Positions 25,971-34,399 of a stretch of 50,557 bases of DNA are shown here, in pieces; within the stretch, counting starts at the first letter, position 1; every line of letters begins with the position of its first letter. Source of the stretch: Vulcanimicrobiota bacterium (GTDB lineage: Bacteria; Vulcanimicrobiota; Xenobia; Xenobiales; JADMJV01); NCBI GenBank assembly GCA_017307785.1, contig JAFKGI010000051.1:1-50557 (forward strand). Direction: 5' to 3'. The notes under the pieces are model-generated. The model saw only the letters and a program-made list of their open reading frames with translations, was not told the DNA's origin and searched no databases. The position numbers and the translations under genes were made by a program.

Positions 25971-26561
25971 ATGCAAACAAGCGAAGGGACGAACATGGAA
26001 TTCTCTTTTCAAGGTGAGACTCAGACCTGTCTATCCGCCCGCCTGGGACTGAGTCTGGAAACGGAATCGTGGGACGGCAAGGACTGGGTCTACGGCAAGG
26101 AACTGCAGGTGATGGTCAGCCTGGAAGTGATGGTCGATGAGGACTCGGGTGAAGACGGAGCCGCCGCCCCCGACGCCCACTGGGTGATGAAGCCGATTCC
26201 AGCCGACCTTTTCCACTCCGAATGGGACGACTCGGCACCGGAATTCGAGGCCTGGTTCGGCAACGACGCCCCCGTCCTGGAGAACAACCGCATTCGCATG
26301 ACGGGGAGAAACGACGCCGGCCAGGTGCAGGTAGAATGGACCGCCGACTGTGGGCGCCTGCCCATGAAATGCTCCGGCTGGGTCGACTTTAGCGGCCTGG
26401 CCATGCGCGTACGCCAACCCGAAGACGCTCCCGGCTTTTTGAAAAAGGTGCATCCCGCCTGGGCCAAGCTGAAACCCGTGGAAGAAGAGATGCTCGACTT
26501 TGGAGCGGCCATGCCGGAGAACCGGCGAGTCTGGCATTCGCTGCGTTTCGAACTGCCCTGA
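25971..26561 (+). CDS. Hypothetical protein, first gene of the DUF455/ATP-grasp operon
   Basis: 196 residues, no family recognised. ATG at 25971 has GGAAGG 8 nt upstream; ATG at 25995 with AAGGGACG is an alternative start. Acidic and soluble, apparently beta-rich (SFQGETQTCLSARLGLSLETE; VMVSLEVMVDED), with a Trp-rich pattern (ESWDGKDWVYG; ADCGRLPMKCSGWVDF). No signal peptide, no membrane segment. It ends 2 bp before the DUF455 gene, so the pair is an operon. Its job may be linked to theirs, but nothing here says how. Confidence 0.65.
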   Translation: MQTSEGTNMEFSFQGETQTCLSARLGLSLETESWDGKDWVYGKELQVMVSLEVMVDEDSGEDGAAAPDAHWVMKPIPADLFHSEWDDSAPEFEAWFGNDAPVLENNRIRMTGRNDAGQVQVEWTADCGRLPMKCSGWVDFSGLAMRVRQPEDAPGFLKKVHPAWAKLKPVEEEMLDFGAAMPENRRVWHSLRFELP

Positions 26562-26563
26562 CC

Positions 26564-27358
26564 ATGGAGCTCCACGAGTGGGCCGGACGGGTCTTCGGGG
26601 GAGACTGCCTGGAGGAAAAACTCCTGGCCCCTCCCGGGGGAATTAAGGCCCTGAGCGACTTGACCCCCGGTCCTGCCGTCACCTGGCGGCGCCCCCCGCG
26701 GTCGGGACGACTGGCCATTGCGCCCAAGGGCCAGCGCATCAAATTCCCCCGACCCACCGCCATGGACCAGCAAGAAATGCGAGTGCGTTCCTTGCATGTC
26801 TTTGCCAACCACGAATTGATGGCCCTGGAGATGATGGCCTGGGCGCTGCTGGCGTTTCCCGAGGCGGATGCCTCTTTCCGGCAAGGACTGGCGCAGGTAC
26901 TGGTGGACGAGCAACGCCACTTTCGCCTTTACTGCGAGCGACTGTCGGACATGGGCGTGACTTTCGGAGACCTGCCCGTCAACGACCACTTTTGGCGAGC
27001 CGGTCCCGACATCAGCAATCCCCTCGACTGGGTCTGCTTCATGCATCTGACCTTCGAACAGTCCAACCTGGACCATGCTCCCTTTTACGGGCGCCTCTTC
27101 CAAGAAGCCGGCGACGAAGCCTCGGCTGCCCTCATGCAGACCATCTTCGAGGACGAGATCCATCACGTGCGTTTTGGAGCCCGCTGGCTCAAACACTATC
27201 AACCCGAGGGTCAAAGTCTCTTCCAGACCTTCAGCCAGCACTGCGCGGAGATCAACCCACCGGCCCGCGGCAAGGGGTTGGAATTTCAAGAGGAAGCCCG
27301 GCGCGCGGCCGGGCTGGACGACGACTTTATCCAGGCCATGAGGGAATGCCGTGGCTGA
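26564..27358 (+). CDS. DUF455 family ferritin-like protein (COG2833)
   Basis: 264 residues. Ferritin-like four-helix bundle with carboxylate-bridged diiron motifs: HELMALEMMAWALL (about 83-96), VDEQRHFRLYCERL (Glu-x2-His, about 110-123), FEQSNLDHAPFYG and FEDEIHHVRFGARW (Glu-x2-His). The N-terminus with RLAIAPKGQRIKFPRP is typical of the family. Members are uncharacterised; a metal-dependent oxidase, oxygenase or demetallation role is inferred from the fold. ATG 2 bp after the preceding stop; the following ATP-grasp gene begins inside its last codons (8-bp overlap), so the three genes are coupled. Confidence 0.9.
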   Translation: MELHEWAGRVFGGDCLEEKLLAPPGGIKALSDLTPGPAVTWRRPPRSGRLAIAPKGQRIKFPRPTAMDQQEMRVRSLHVFANHELMALEMMAWALLAFPEADASFRQGLAQVLVDEQRHFRLYCERLSDMGVTFGDLPVNDHFWRAGPDISNPLDWVCFMHLTFEQSNLDHAPFYGRLFQEAGDEASAALMQTIFEDEIHHVRFGARWLKHYQPEGQSLFQTFSQHCAEINPPARGKGLEFQEEARRAAGLDDDFIQAMRECRG

Positions 27359-28373
27359 GATGGTGACGGCACTGGCCAACCTGGATTTTGAATATGAACT
27401 GGCCGGCCGCACTTTCCCCGCCTGGGTCGTCCAGCGTTGGCGTCACGTGTTGCGCCTGCTCCCGCAAGCACGCCAGGCCGTCTGTCTGGAGCCGGCTACG
27501 CCCGAAGCAATCTCCGGAACTCTGCTGCCCTGGGGAGTGACTCCGCGAGTCGTGAAACTGGCCCCAGGGCAGGAATTCCCCGACCCAGAGGTGGTCCGCC
27601 AGGTCAACGACAAACGTTTCTCTCACCTGCTGGAAAAGCGTTTTGGAGTGGAGTTGCCCTATGCCTGCCTGGTATCCTCTCTAGAAGAGCTCGAGCAGGC
27701 GGTCCAGCAGTGCCCGTTTGACTGGGTGCTAAAGCATCCAATGGGCGTTTCCGCTCGGGAACGGGCCGTGGGAAAACGGGGACGCCTTTCTGACTCCGGG
27801 CGAGGCTGGGCCCGCAAGCAGTTCGCAGAATGGACCCTGCTCTTCGAGCCCTGGGTAGACCCACGCCAGGACTTTTCCCTGCACTTCGAGATCGCTCGCG
27901 ACGGTGCCGTGGAATTCCTCGGTCATTGCCTGCTGACCGCCGATCCCGGTGGTGTCTACCGCGGCAACACGGTTCTACCGGAGCGCGAGGTGCCCATCCG
28001 GGCCCTGGCCTGCGGCCGCCAGGTGGCCGGCGAACTGGCCCGGCTCGGCTACTGGGGCCCGGTCGGTATCGATGCGTTCGAAGGCCTGCTGGGAGACCAG
28101 CCGATCCTGCGCCCGCTGGTGGAAATCAACGCGCGCTACTCCTTCGGTCGGCTCACTCTGGCCCTGGGCGACTGGCTGCCCTCCGGCTGGTGTTTTTCCT
28201 GGTCCCATCCCAAGCTGGCCGCGCCGGCTTTCCCACCGCTCCCCCGCCACCCCTCGCCGGGAATCTACGGTGTGCCCATCGAGGCGGACCCCGACGGCAG
28301 CTCCGGAACGTTTGTGTGTGTTGCCCGGACAGCCGAAGAGCTGAGTCGAATTGCCCAGAAGGAAAAGGTCTAA
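27351..28373 (+). CDS. ATP-grasp domain protein
   Basis: 340 residues; GTG at 27351 or ATG at 27360. Residues about 80-275 have ATP-grasp features: VNDKRFSHLLEKRFGVELPY (entry to the fold), FDWVLKHPMGVSARER with the ATP-binding Lys, WTLLFEPWVDPRQDFS, and PLVEINARYSFGRLT with the Mg-ligating Glu and Asn. ATP-grasp enzymes join a carboxylate to an amine or thiol through an acyl phosphate, so a ligase acting on a peptide or metabolite is likely; the substrate is unknown. Overlap with the DUF455 gene argues for a shared pathway. The first 80 residues are a separate pre-domain. Ends overlapping the convergent gene by 4 bp. Confidence 0.83.
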   Translation: MAEMVTALANLDFEYELAGRTFPAWVVQRWRHVLRLLPQARQAVCLEPATPEAISGTLLPWGVTPRVVKLAPGQEFPDPEVVRQVNDKRFSHLLEKRFGVELPYACLVSSLEELEQAVQQCPFDWVLKHPMGVSARERAVGKRGRLSDSGRGWARKQFAEWTLLFEPWVDPRQDFSLHFEIARDGAVEFLGHCLLTADPGGVYRGNTVLPEREVPIRALACGRQVAGELARLGYWGPVGIDAFEGLLGDQPILRPLVEINARYSFGRLTLALGDWLPSGWCFSWSHPKLAAPAFPPLPRHPSPGIYGVPIEADPDGSSGTFVCVARTAEELSRIAQKEKV

Positions 28374-30862
28374 GGAAAGTTCTGGCCGAGCTTCTCCCGA
28401 ACCCGCTGCTGGCGGGCGCTCAGGTCGAACTCCATCAACTGATCGTGGCGAGCGGCCAGAAACAGAAGCCAGCTGTGACGGGCGGCTTCGAGCTGTCCTA
28501 GCTCGGCCAAAGCCTCGCCCAGGACTTCGTGGATCGAAGCGGGACAGTTGACGACTTGCACCATCTGGATGCAGGCTTCGACGCGAGCGGAAGCATCCTC
28601 GAGCGTCGCGGCGGCCAGAACTTTGCTATTGATAGTTAGCGTCGGTTCCACCAGAACGATCTGAGCCAGAGGTCTGCCGGTGAGCAGGGCCAGGCGCCAA
28701 AGGTGCGGCTGCAAGAGCCAACGGGGCCCACCCCGCTCCCAGGCGCTCTCGAGGCTACGATAAGCGAACGCGAACTCGCCGCGAAAACCAGCCGTCAGAC
28801 CCCTCAGATAGGCTGACTGCCAGTGACCGGGAAACTGTTCCCCGGCTTCGTTCACGAGTTTCTGCGCTTCTTGTAGGCGCTGACAGCGCAGCAGGCTTTC
28901 GACCTTTCCCCAGAGCCAGACCGGGCGGAGATCATGCTGACAGAGCGGCTCCAATCTCTGCAGATCGGCTTCATTTTCAAACTCCAACCAGTGTGGAAGT
29001 AGCTCCAGCAGCTTCCGGCGATCCGCTCCCTCGCACAAGGCCAGCAGTAGATGGAAAGTAGTTAGAAAAACCGACCCCTGGCCCAACTCCTTGCGCGCTT
29101 CGCTGATGACCATGTCCGCGGCCGGCCGGAGTTCCGGCAGCAGCCGCAAGACCTGATAGGCGGCGCATTCCGGGTCGCCGCGCAGGCGTTCCAGCAAGGG
29201 CCCTTCGCACTCCTCGATGATGAATTGACAGCGGCGGCTGCGCAACTGATACGGTGCTTCCATCGGATTCAGACGGCGCAACAGCTCGAGCGCCAGAAAG
29301 TCACAGACGAATCCGCGGGGCGAATTCGGGTCCACGAAGCCAACCAGGCGGTCGGCGATCTCCAGGACGCTGCGTTGCTCACCGGAAAGCATGCGCACGG
29401 GGAATCTCTCCACCAGTTCCGCCAGGCTCAAATGACCGAAGACCTGGTTCGGGTGGCGTAGTTGAATGGGGTCGGAGAGCCAGCGCATTTGCCGGGTGAA
29501 AATCAGATAGTCCACGAAACTGAGCATATGGAAAGTTCCGGCAGCCGGACGAATACACTGCATCTCCAAAAGGCAGGTGTAAACCAGCACCAGCACTCCC
29601 AGGTAATCGCGCGGCGACTCCACCGAGAAGTCTAAACCGTGAGGCTTGCGTTCCAGCGCGCGCCAGCCCTGATCGGTCCAAACCCGCTGCCCATAACCTG
29701 GACTGGCGCGCATGCCCACTTCTCCGCCGGATCCCAACGGTACGCGCACCAAATACTCTTCTCCCTGCGGAAGCCGGTCGTATCGTTCCGGCACGTAGGC
29801 CCAGTTTGGATATTGCTCCTGTAACTCGGCTGGAAAACCCTCAGCAAAGAGAAAAGCTTCGCTCTCCCCGGGGATTCCTACGACCGGCAGGAAGCCCCAG
29901 CGGTCATAATAGGCCTCCAGGTCGTTGAGGCTGGCCGGTCGACCGTCGCCTCGCTCATACCAGGGCGCCGCCCACACTTCGTCGCCGCCGTGTTCTAGCA
30001 AGACCTCCAAAGGCACCCCCGTCCAGCGCCTGGCGCCGGTGATCGGGCACAACTGCAGGGCCAGCCAGACCTTCCACGATTGCAGTTCCTCCCCCTGAAC
30101 GAGCTGAGCCCGCTCCAGGTCCAGGGGCAGCTCTCCCCACCAGACGACATCCAGCTGCGGCCAGGCACCCGGGACGGGATAGCCAACCCCGTCTACTACC
30201 ACGGTCCAGCGCCCCTCTCCCGGAAAGGCACAGCCGACGCCCCAATGGCTGGCGGTCAGGGACACCCATTCCGAAGTTCGACAGGGCAGGCGCACCGGCT
30301 CGCCCCAACGGACGCCCCAACTGACCACCGGCGGCGAGGGCAACTTGACGTTGAGACGCAAGGGTGCGTATCGACCGGAGGTTCGCAGACGGTTCAGGGC
30401 CGGAGAGGGAGCGAAGGCCAGCCACCATTGAGAGAGAGTCACTTCCAGCGAATTGATTTCGGCCGCAGCGGAGCGGCTCCGCCAGCCAGAGCGAGGATCG
30501 AACTCCAGACAACCCCCTTCGACCAGCAGACGGACCCGACCGAGCCTGGCGCCCGCATAGAGGGCCAGTCCAAGAGCGGCCTGGCGTCTATCCCCCTGTG
30601 GACCCAGCTGCTCCAGCTCGCGGGCCCCCAGGGACCGACCATCCCATTTGAGGGTGGTGCAGGTGCCACGAGCTTTCAGTTCAAAAAAAGTGGCTTCTCC
30701 CAAGACCGCCGCTGCCAGGCAGTGAAGCACGTAGCTGTGAGGGTCCAATTCTGCATAGAAGGACAGCAACTGAGCCATACGCAGGGCATCCCAGGTAAAC
30801 TCGCCCTGGGAATGAGGGCGAGCCTCGGCCAGATACTTCTCAATGTGCTTCTCCCCCGACAT
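28370..30862 (-). CDS. Hypothetical 830-residue soluble protein with helical-repeat C-terminus
   Basis: 830 residues; I do not recognise a family. No signal peptide or membrane segment. Residues 1-130 form an alpha/beta domain (YVLHCLAAAVLGEATFFELKAR; LKWDGRSLGARELEQLG) that could be a degenerate GHKL/HSP90-type fold, a weak guess. About 130-480 is beta-rich and very Trp-rich (WWLAFAPSP; WGVRWGEP; LDVVWWGELPL). From about 560 to the end it is helical with TPR-like spacing (QKLVNEAGEQFPGHWQSAYL; GFRGEFAFAYRSLESAW; LGEALAELGQLEAARHSWLL). Such repeats usually bind proteins. ATG at 30862 within the gap before the DUF3592-like gene; the gene has a 4-bp overlap with the ATP-grasp gene. Confidence 0.75.
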   Translation of the reverse strand: MSGEKHIEKYLAEARPHSQGEFTWDALRMAQLLSFYAELDPHSYVLHCLAAAVLGEATFFELKARGTCTTLKWDGRSLGARELEQLGPQGDRRQAALGLALYAGARLGRVRLLVEGGCLEFDPRSGWRSRSAAAEINSLEVTLSQWWLAFAPSPALNRLRTSGRYAPLRLNVKLPSPPVVSWGVRWGEPVRLPCRTSEWVSLTASHWGVGCAFPGEGRWTVVVDGVGYPVPGAWPQLDVVWWGELPLDLERAQLVQGEELQSWKVWLALQLCPITGARRWTGVPLEVLLEHGGDEVWAAPWYERGDGRPASLNDLEAYYDRWGFLPVVGIPGESEAFLFAEGFPAELQEQYPNWAYVPERYDRLPQGEEYLVRVPLGSGGEVGMRASPGYGQRVWTDQGWRALERKPHGLDFSVESPRDYLGVLVLVYTCLLEMQCIRPAAGTFHMLSFVDYLIFTRQMRWLSDPIQLRHPNQVFGHLSLAELVERFPVRMLSGEQRSVLEIADRLVGFVDPNSPRGFVCDFLALELLRRLNPMEAPYQLRSRRCQFIIEECEGPLLERLRGDPECAAYQVLRLLPELRPAADMVISEARKELGQGSVFLTTFHLLLALCEGADRRKLLELLPHWLEFENEADLQRLEPLCQHDLRPVWLWGKVESLLRCQRLQEAQKLVNEAGEQFPGHWQSAYLRGLTAGFRGEFAFAYRSLESAWERGGPRWLLQPHLWRLALLTGRPLAQIVLVEPTLTINSKVLAAATLEDASARVEACIQMVQVVNCPASIHEVLGEALAELGQLEAARHSWLLFLAARHDQLMEFDLSARQQRVREKLGQNFP

Positions 30863-30936
30863 CCTTTCCTCAGCTTCACACCGACCTTACCTGGCCCTGC
30901 TAAGCTTTGCTATCTGATCTTCGAAGGAGCATTCAT

Positions 30937-31890
30937 TTGCGAGCGTTTCTGTGGGTCTTCGGCCTGCTCTGGTTGCTGGGAGTAGGAGCATTTGATTGGA
31001 TGGCCTTCTCCGGCATCTATCGTCAGGCTCGAGCCGGGAGTTACCAATCCGCCCGGGCCACCGTGTTGGAATCTCGGGTGATCGAAAAACGAGGAGACGA
31101 TTCAACCAGTTACCAACCGTATCTTCGCTATCGCTTCGAGGCCGGCGGCTCGAGCTATACGGGGGAGCGCTATCGCTACGGCCTTCCTGAATCCAACCGC
31201 AAACTAGCGCGGGCCATCGTGCAGGCCCATCCCGTCGGGTCCACGATGGAAGTCTACTATGCACCCGAAAATCCGAGTGAATCCGTGGTCGACCCTCAAC
31301 TCTCCGGCCGAGACGGATTTGTGGTGTTGTTCCTGATGCCGTTTAACGCCATCGGGCTGGGGTTCTTGCTGGCCCCCTGGATCATGCGGCGCAATGGGCC
31401 GGGCGGGGTGGTGGTAGTGCGCGAGGGAATGGGCTGGAGGGCGCGTTTGAAGTACACGCACCCGCTGGTGGCGGCCGGGGCTTCGCTCGGCTGCTTCAGC
31501 TTTGTAGCCATCTTCCTGGTGGGAATCACTAGCTCTATGAACCCGAGCGCCGCCACCATGAAGCTCACCTGGATGACCGTGGCCGGCCTGTCCGGCTGGG
31601 CCGCTCTGAAAGCCGCCCAGAGTAACCGCCTGGGGGCCGGAGATCTGCGTATCGAACCGGGCCGTATCGAATATTCGCACGGAAGTCAACGGGAGTCTCG
31701 CCCCGTTGGCGACATCCAAGCGGTTGAAGTCAAGCGCCTCGAAAAGCGCGATTCCGACGGCGATGTAACCTATCACTACGAAGTCGAGCTGGTGCTGCAC
31801 AACAACGAACACCACGGTCTCCACACCTGGACCAGCGAAGCTGGGGCGCGGGCTTTTGCCGACTGGCTGCGCCAGCGCTTAGACATGTAG
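30937..31890 (+). CDS. DUF3592-like membrane protein
   Basis: 317 residues from TTG at 30937, chosen because AAGGAG (30924-30929) sits 7 nt upstream; a TTG at 30907 is in frame but unsupported. First helix (FLWVFGLLWLLGVGAF), then a soluble loop with SYQSARATVLESRVIEK and YQPYLRYRFEAGGSSYTG and VEVYYAPENPSES-like sequence, the DUF3592 signature; two or three more helices (FVVLFLMPFNAIGLGFLL; VAAGASLGCFSFVAIFLVG) and a C-terminal soluble part with DLRIEPGRIEYSHG that looks like a membrane-associated PH-type fold. Function unknown. Probably a single gene transcript. Confidence 0.75.
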   Translation: MRAFLWVFGLLWLLGVGAFDWMAFSGIYRQARAGSYQSARATVLESRVIEKRGDDSTSYQPYLRYRFEAGGSSYTGERYRYGLPESNRKLARAIVQAHPVGSTMEVYYAPENPSESVVDPQLSGRDGFVVLFLMPFNAIGLGFLLAPWIMRRNGPGGVVVVREGMGWRARLKYTHPLVAAGASLGCFSFVAIFLVGITSSMNPSAATMKLTWMTVAGLSGWAALKAAQSNRLGAGDLRIEPGRIEYSHGSQRESRPVGDIQAVEVKRLEKRDSDGDVTYHYEVELVLHNNEHHGLHTWTSEAGARAFADWLRQRLDM

Positions 31891-31933
31891 AGATTGGAAG
31901 GGGGGGTGGGCCCTTCGAGCCAAGTGACCCGCC

Positions 31934-32953
31934 GTGCTCTATGAGGTATCCACGATTCTGAACGGCTGTGATCGGCTGGAGCCGGCGCTGGCTCAGACCG
32001 TGCCCCTGTTGGTGGAACATCTCGGCTTGACCACGGCCTGGGTCTGGCTGCTGCAAAAAGACCGCTTCTACTGCGCCTATGCCTTCAATTTACCGAGCAG
32101 CCTGCAAGAACCGGTGGCCATGACCGGCGATCCGTGCTGGTGCATCGAGGCCTACCAGCGCGGCAGCCTGAAGCCGGCCAACCTGGCCTGCAGCCGGCTG
32201 CGCAAGCTCGACGCCGAACTGCGTGAGCACGCCACCATCCCGCTTTCCAGTCGGGGTCGAGCGCTGGGCATTCTGAACGTGGCCGGTCGAACGTTGGACA
32301 GCCAGGAACTACGACTGCTCGAGACTTTTGGTCTGCACCTGGGAACCACCTTGGAGCGGATGCATTTGGCGGAAGAAGCCGATCGCCTGGCTCGCTCCCA
32401 AGAGCGAGAGCGAGTGGCCAGGGAACTGCACGATACCCTGACGCAAAATCTCACGGGACTCACCTTGCAGCTGGAAGCAGCCCGGCGGCGGCCCACCCCG
32501 GAAGGGCTGGAAACGGCGCTGCATATCCCCCGAGAAAGCTTAGAATCGGTCCGTCAAACGTTGGTGGACCTGCGAGCCCCGGAATTGCAAGGCAGGACGC
32601 TGGCTCAGGCCCTGCGGGAGTGGACGCGCGACTTCAGCGCTCGCACCGGCATTCGAGTCGACCTGGAGGTCGAAGAAATTGCGCTGGACCCCAGCTGCGA
32701 AGTCCATGTGCTGCGCCTGGCCCAAGAAGCTCTCCAAAACGTGGACAAACACTCGGGTTCGTCCAGTGCCGGATTGAGCTTGAAGGTCAGGAAAGGCGGA
32801 TGGATTCTGAGCTGCTGGGACGAAGGTCGGGGACCGTCCGGTAAACCCGGACTGGGTCTGACGGGAATGCGCGAACGAGCGGCTTTCCTGGGCGGGAAAT
32901 TGAAGGTGAGCCGGCGACCCGAGGGCGGCACGTTGGTGGAGATTCGATTGTGA
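31934..32953 (+). CDS. GAF-containing NarL-type sensor histidine kinase
   Basis: 339 residues, GTG start. GAF domain about 15-145; HisKA_3 dimerisation with His166 in RERVARELHDTLTQNLTGL; GHKL ATPase about 225-339 (AQEALQNVDKHSG; WDEGRG; GLGLTGMRERA). Cytosolic, no membrane helix. The GAF domain holds Cys47, Cys68, Cys70 and Cys86 (GDPCWCIEAY ... LACSRL); the CxC plus distant C pattern, followed by ATIPLSSRGRALGILNVAG, recalls GAF kinases of Deinococcus/Chloroflexi and hints at metal, Fe-S or thiol sensing (inference). The response-regulator gene starts inside its stop (GTGA), so the two form a pair. Confidence 0.92.
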   Translation: MLYEVSTILNGCDRLEPALAQTVPLLVEHLGLTTAWVWLLQKDRFYCAYAFNLPSSLQEPVAMTGDPCWCIEAYQRGSLKPANLACSRLRKLDAELREHATIPLSSRGRALGILNVAGRTLDSQELRLLETFGLHLGTTLERMHLAEEADRLARSQERERVARELHDTLTQNLTGLTLQLEAARRRPTPEGLETALHIPRESLESVRQTLVDLRAPELQGRTLAQALREWTRDFSARTGIRVDLEVEEIALDPSCEVHVLRLAQEALQNVDKHSGSSSAGLSLKVRKGGWILSCWDEGRGPSGKPGLGLTGMRERAAFLGGKLKVSRRPEGGTLVEIRL

Positions 32954-33534
32954 TCCTGCTCAGACTCATCGACGATCACCCGGTGGTGCGTCAGGGGCTG
33001 AAAGCCGCTCTGGAAAGCGAACCGGATCTGCAGGTGATCAGCGAAGCTGCCAGTTTGTCCGGACTGCCGCCCACTCAGGCGGACGTGACCATTCTGGACC
33101 TGGAAATGGAAGGTCCAGAGCCGCTCGCCGGGATCGCGAGCTTGGGAGCGGTGGTGATCTTTTCAGCTCACTCCGAACCCGAGAAAATCAGTCAGGCACT
33201 CGAGCGGGGAGCTCTGGGCTACGTTCTCAAGGGAGCTCCCTTAGAAGAACTGATCGCGGCCATCCGGGCTGCCTCTCGAGGCGAAACCTATCTGCAGGCG
33301 CGGGTAGCCGGTTTGCTGGCGCAAGCCCTGCGAGCCCCGGCTCCGCGCCTGAGTCCCCGCCAGACGGAGATCCTCAGGTTGCTGGCCGATGGTCTTTCCA
33401 ACAAAGAGATCGGCGTGCATTTGGGGGTGACAGAGCGCACTGCCAAGTTCCACGTGAACGCCATCTTCAACCGCCTGGGCGCGGACAACCGGGCCCAGGC
33501 GGTAGCCTTGGCGGGACGTCTGGGACTTATTTGA
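32950..33534 (+). CDS. NarL/FixJ-family response regulator
   Basis: 194 residues, GTG start overlapping the kinase stop by 4 bp. Receiver with LIDDHPVVRQG and phosphoacceptor Asp50 in VTILDLEMEG, the switch Lys in GYVLKGAPLEEL, then a LuxR-type HTH (LSPRQTEILRLLADGLSNKEIGVHLGVTERTAKFHV, in the last 60 residues). The receiver is slightly short. It is the DNA-binding output for the upstream GAF kinase. Targets unknown. Its end overlaps the convergent QueA-like gene by 8 bp. Confidence 0.95.
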   Translation: MILLRLIDDHPVVRQGLKAALESEPDLQVISEAASLSGLPPTQADVTILDLEMEGPEPLAGIASLGAVVIFSAHSEPEKISQALERGALGYVLKGAPLEELIAAIRAASRGETYLQARVAGLLAQALRAPAPRLSPRQTEILRLLADGLSNKEIGVHLGVTERTAKFHVNAIFNRLGADNRAQAVALAGRLGLI

Positions 33535-34399
33535 GGATCAGATGCATGTCCCCAAACTCGTGGGCGTTGAACGTTCCCTGGTAGGCCCGCGACAGTTCCT
33601 CGGCCGGAAGCAGCGCCTGCAGCATCCAGCGATGGGTGGAAGTCGGATCGTGCATGCCGGTCAACAATCCATCCACGCTGTGACGGAAATTCTCGGGCGT
33701 CACAATATGCCGAGTCCAACCGTGAAATTGTCCGGTGGCCGCCGTTTCCAGAGCCCTGAGCACGGTGGTGCCGACGGCGATCACTCGTCGCGCCGCCTGC
33801 ACTCGTCGCCAGGTTTGTTCGGGCACTTGGAACCACTCCGGATAAGGCATCTCATGGTTTTCCAGACTGGAGACGCCGGTATGCAGAGTCAGACTGGCGA
33901 TGTCCAATCCTTGCACCATTTCCCAGCTAAAGGGGCGGCCCGCCGAGGGCATCTCGGCCGAACCCGGCACGCGCGCGAAGAACGACTGGTAGGCCTGCAG
34001 CGGCAGCTCCCTTTGCGTGTGGGCGTAGCGGATCGGTTGGCCGTATCTGGTCAGGTAGGCGACTGGTTCCGGTGCGTTTTCCAGCCGCCAGAGGCGGTTC
34101 GATTCTGGCCATGCTGTGAGCTTGCGAACTCCTAACTCGGGAAGCTCGATGGTCTGATCGGCCCTCCAGCTGAGCGGAATGGTGCCCAGCCCCTGGCGCT
34201 GTCGCGGTTCCACCAGCCAGCTGCCGTCCTCGAGTTGCCCCGAGTAGTGCAGCCGGTTGTCGATGGAAGCCGGCAGGGTGGCCGAGTCGTTGACCACCAG
34301 CAAGTCGCCGGGTTGGAGCACGCTGCCCAACCGGTCAAAGGGCATCTGTTCCAGCTGGTGGGCGTGACTGACTCGGAGTTGAACCGGTATCGGAGTCAT
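33527..34399 (-). CDS. QueA-like protein (divergent S-adenosylmethionine:tRNA ribosyltransferase-isomerase paralogue)
   Basis: 290 residues, ATG at 34399. QueA transfers and isomerises the ribosyl moiety of SAM onto 7-aminomethyl-deazaguanine in tRNA. This protein has QueA landmarks: PGDLLVVNDSATLPA, GSAEMPSAGRPFS, LHTGVSSLE, RVIAVGTTVLRALE, VDGLLTGMHDPTSTHRWML and HEFGDMHLIL. It is about 50 residues shorter than canonical QueA (about 340) and its wording matches the actinobacterial QueA-like group, whose function is not known to me. So a queuosine role is doubtful. The gene overlaps the upstream SDR stop by ATGA (4 bp), so the two are coupled. The longer frame 33527-35047 that runs through both is not one protein. 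Confidence 0.85.
   Translation of the reverse strand: MTPIPVQLRVSHAHQLEQMPFDRLGSVLQPGDLLVVNDSATLPASIDNRLHYSGQLEDGSWLVEPRQRQGLGTIPLSWRADQTIELPELGVRKLTAWPESNRLWRLENAPEPVAYLTRYGQPIRYAHTQRELPLQAYQSFFARVPGSAEMPSAGRPFSWEMVQGLDIASLTLHTGVSSLENHEMPYPEWFQVPEQTWRRVQAARRVIAVGTTVLRALETAATGQFHGWTRHIVTPENFRHSVDGLLTGMHDPTSTHRWMLQALLPAEELSRAYQGTFNAHEFGDMHLILK

Noticed and set aside
26090..27412. 440-residue open frame opposite the DUF455 gene
   Set aside because: Antisense shadow in high-GC sequence; the plus-strand frame has clear ferritin-like motifs.
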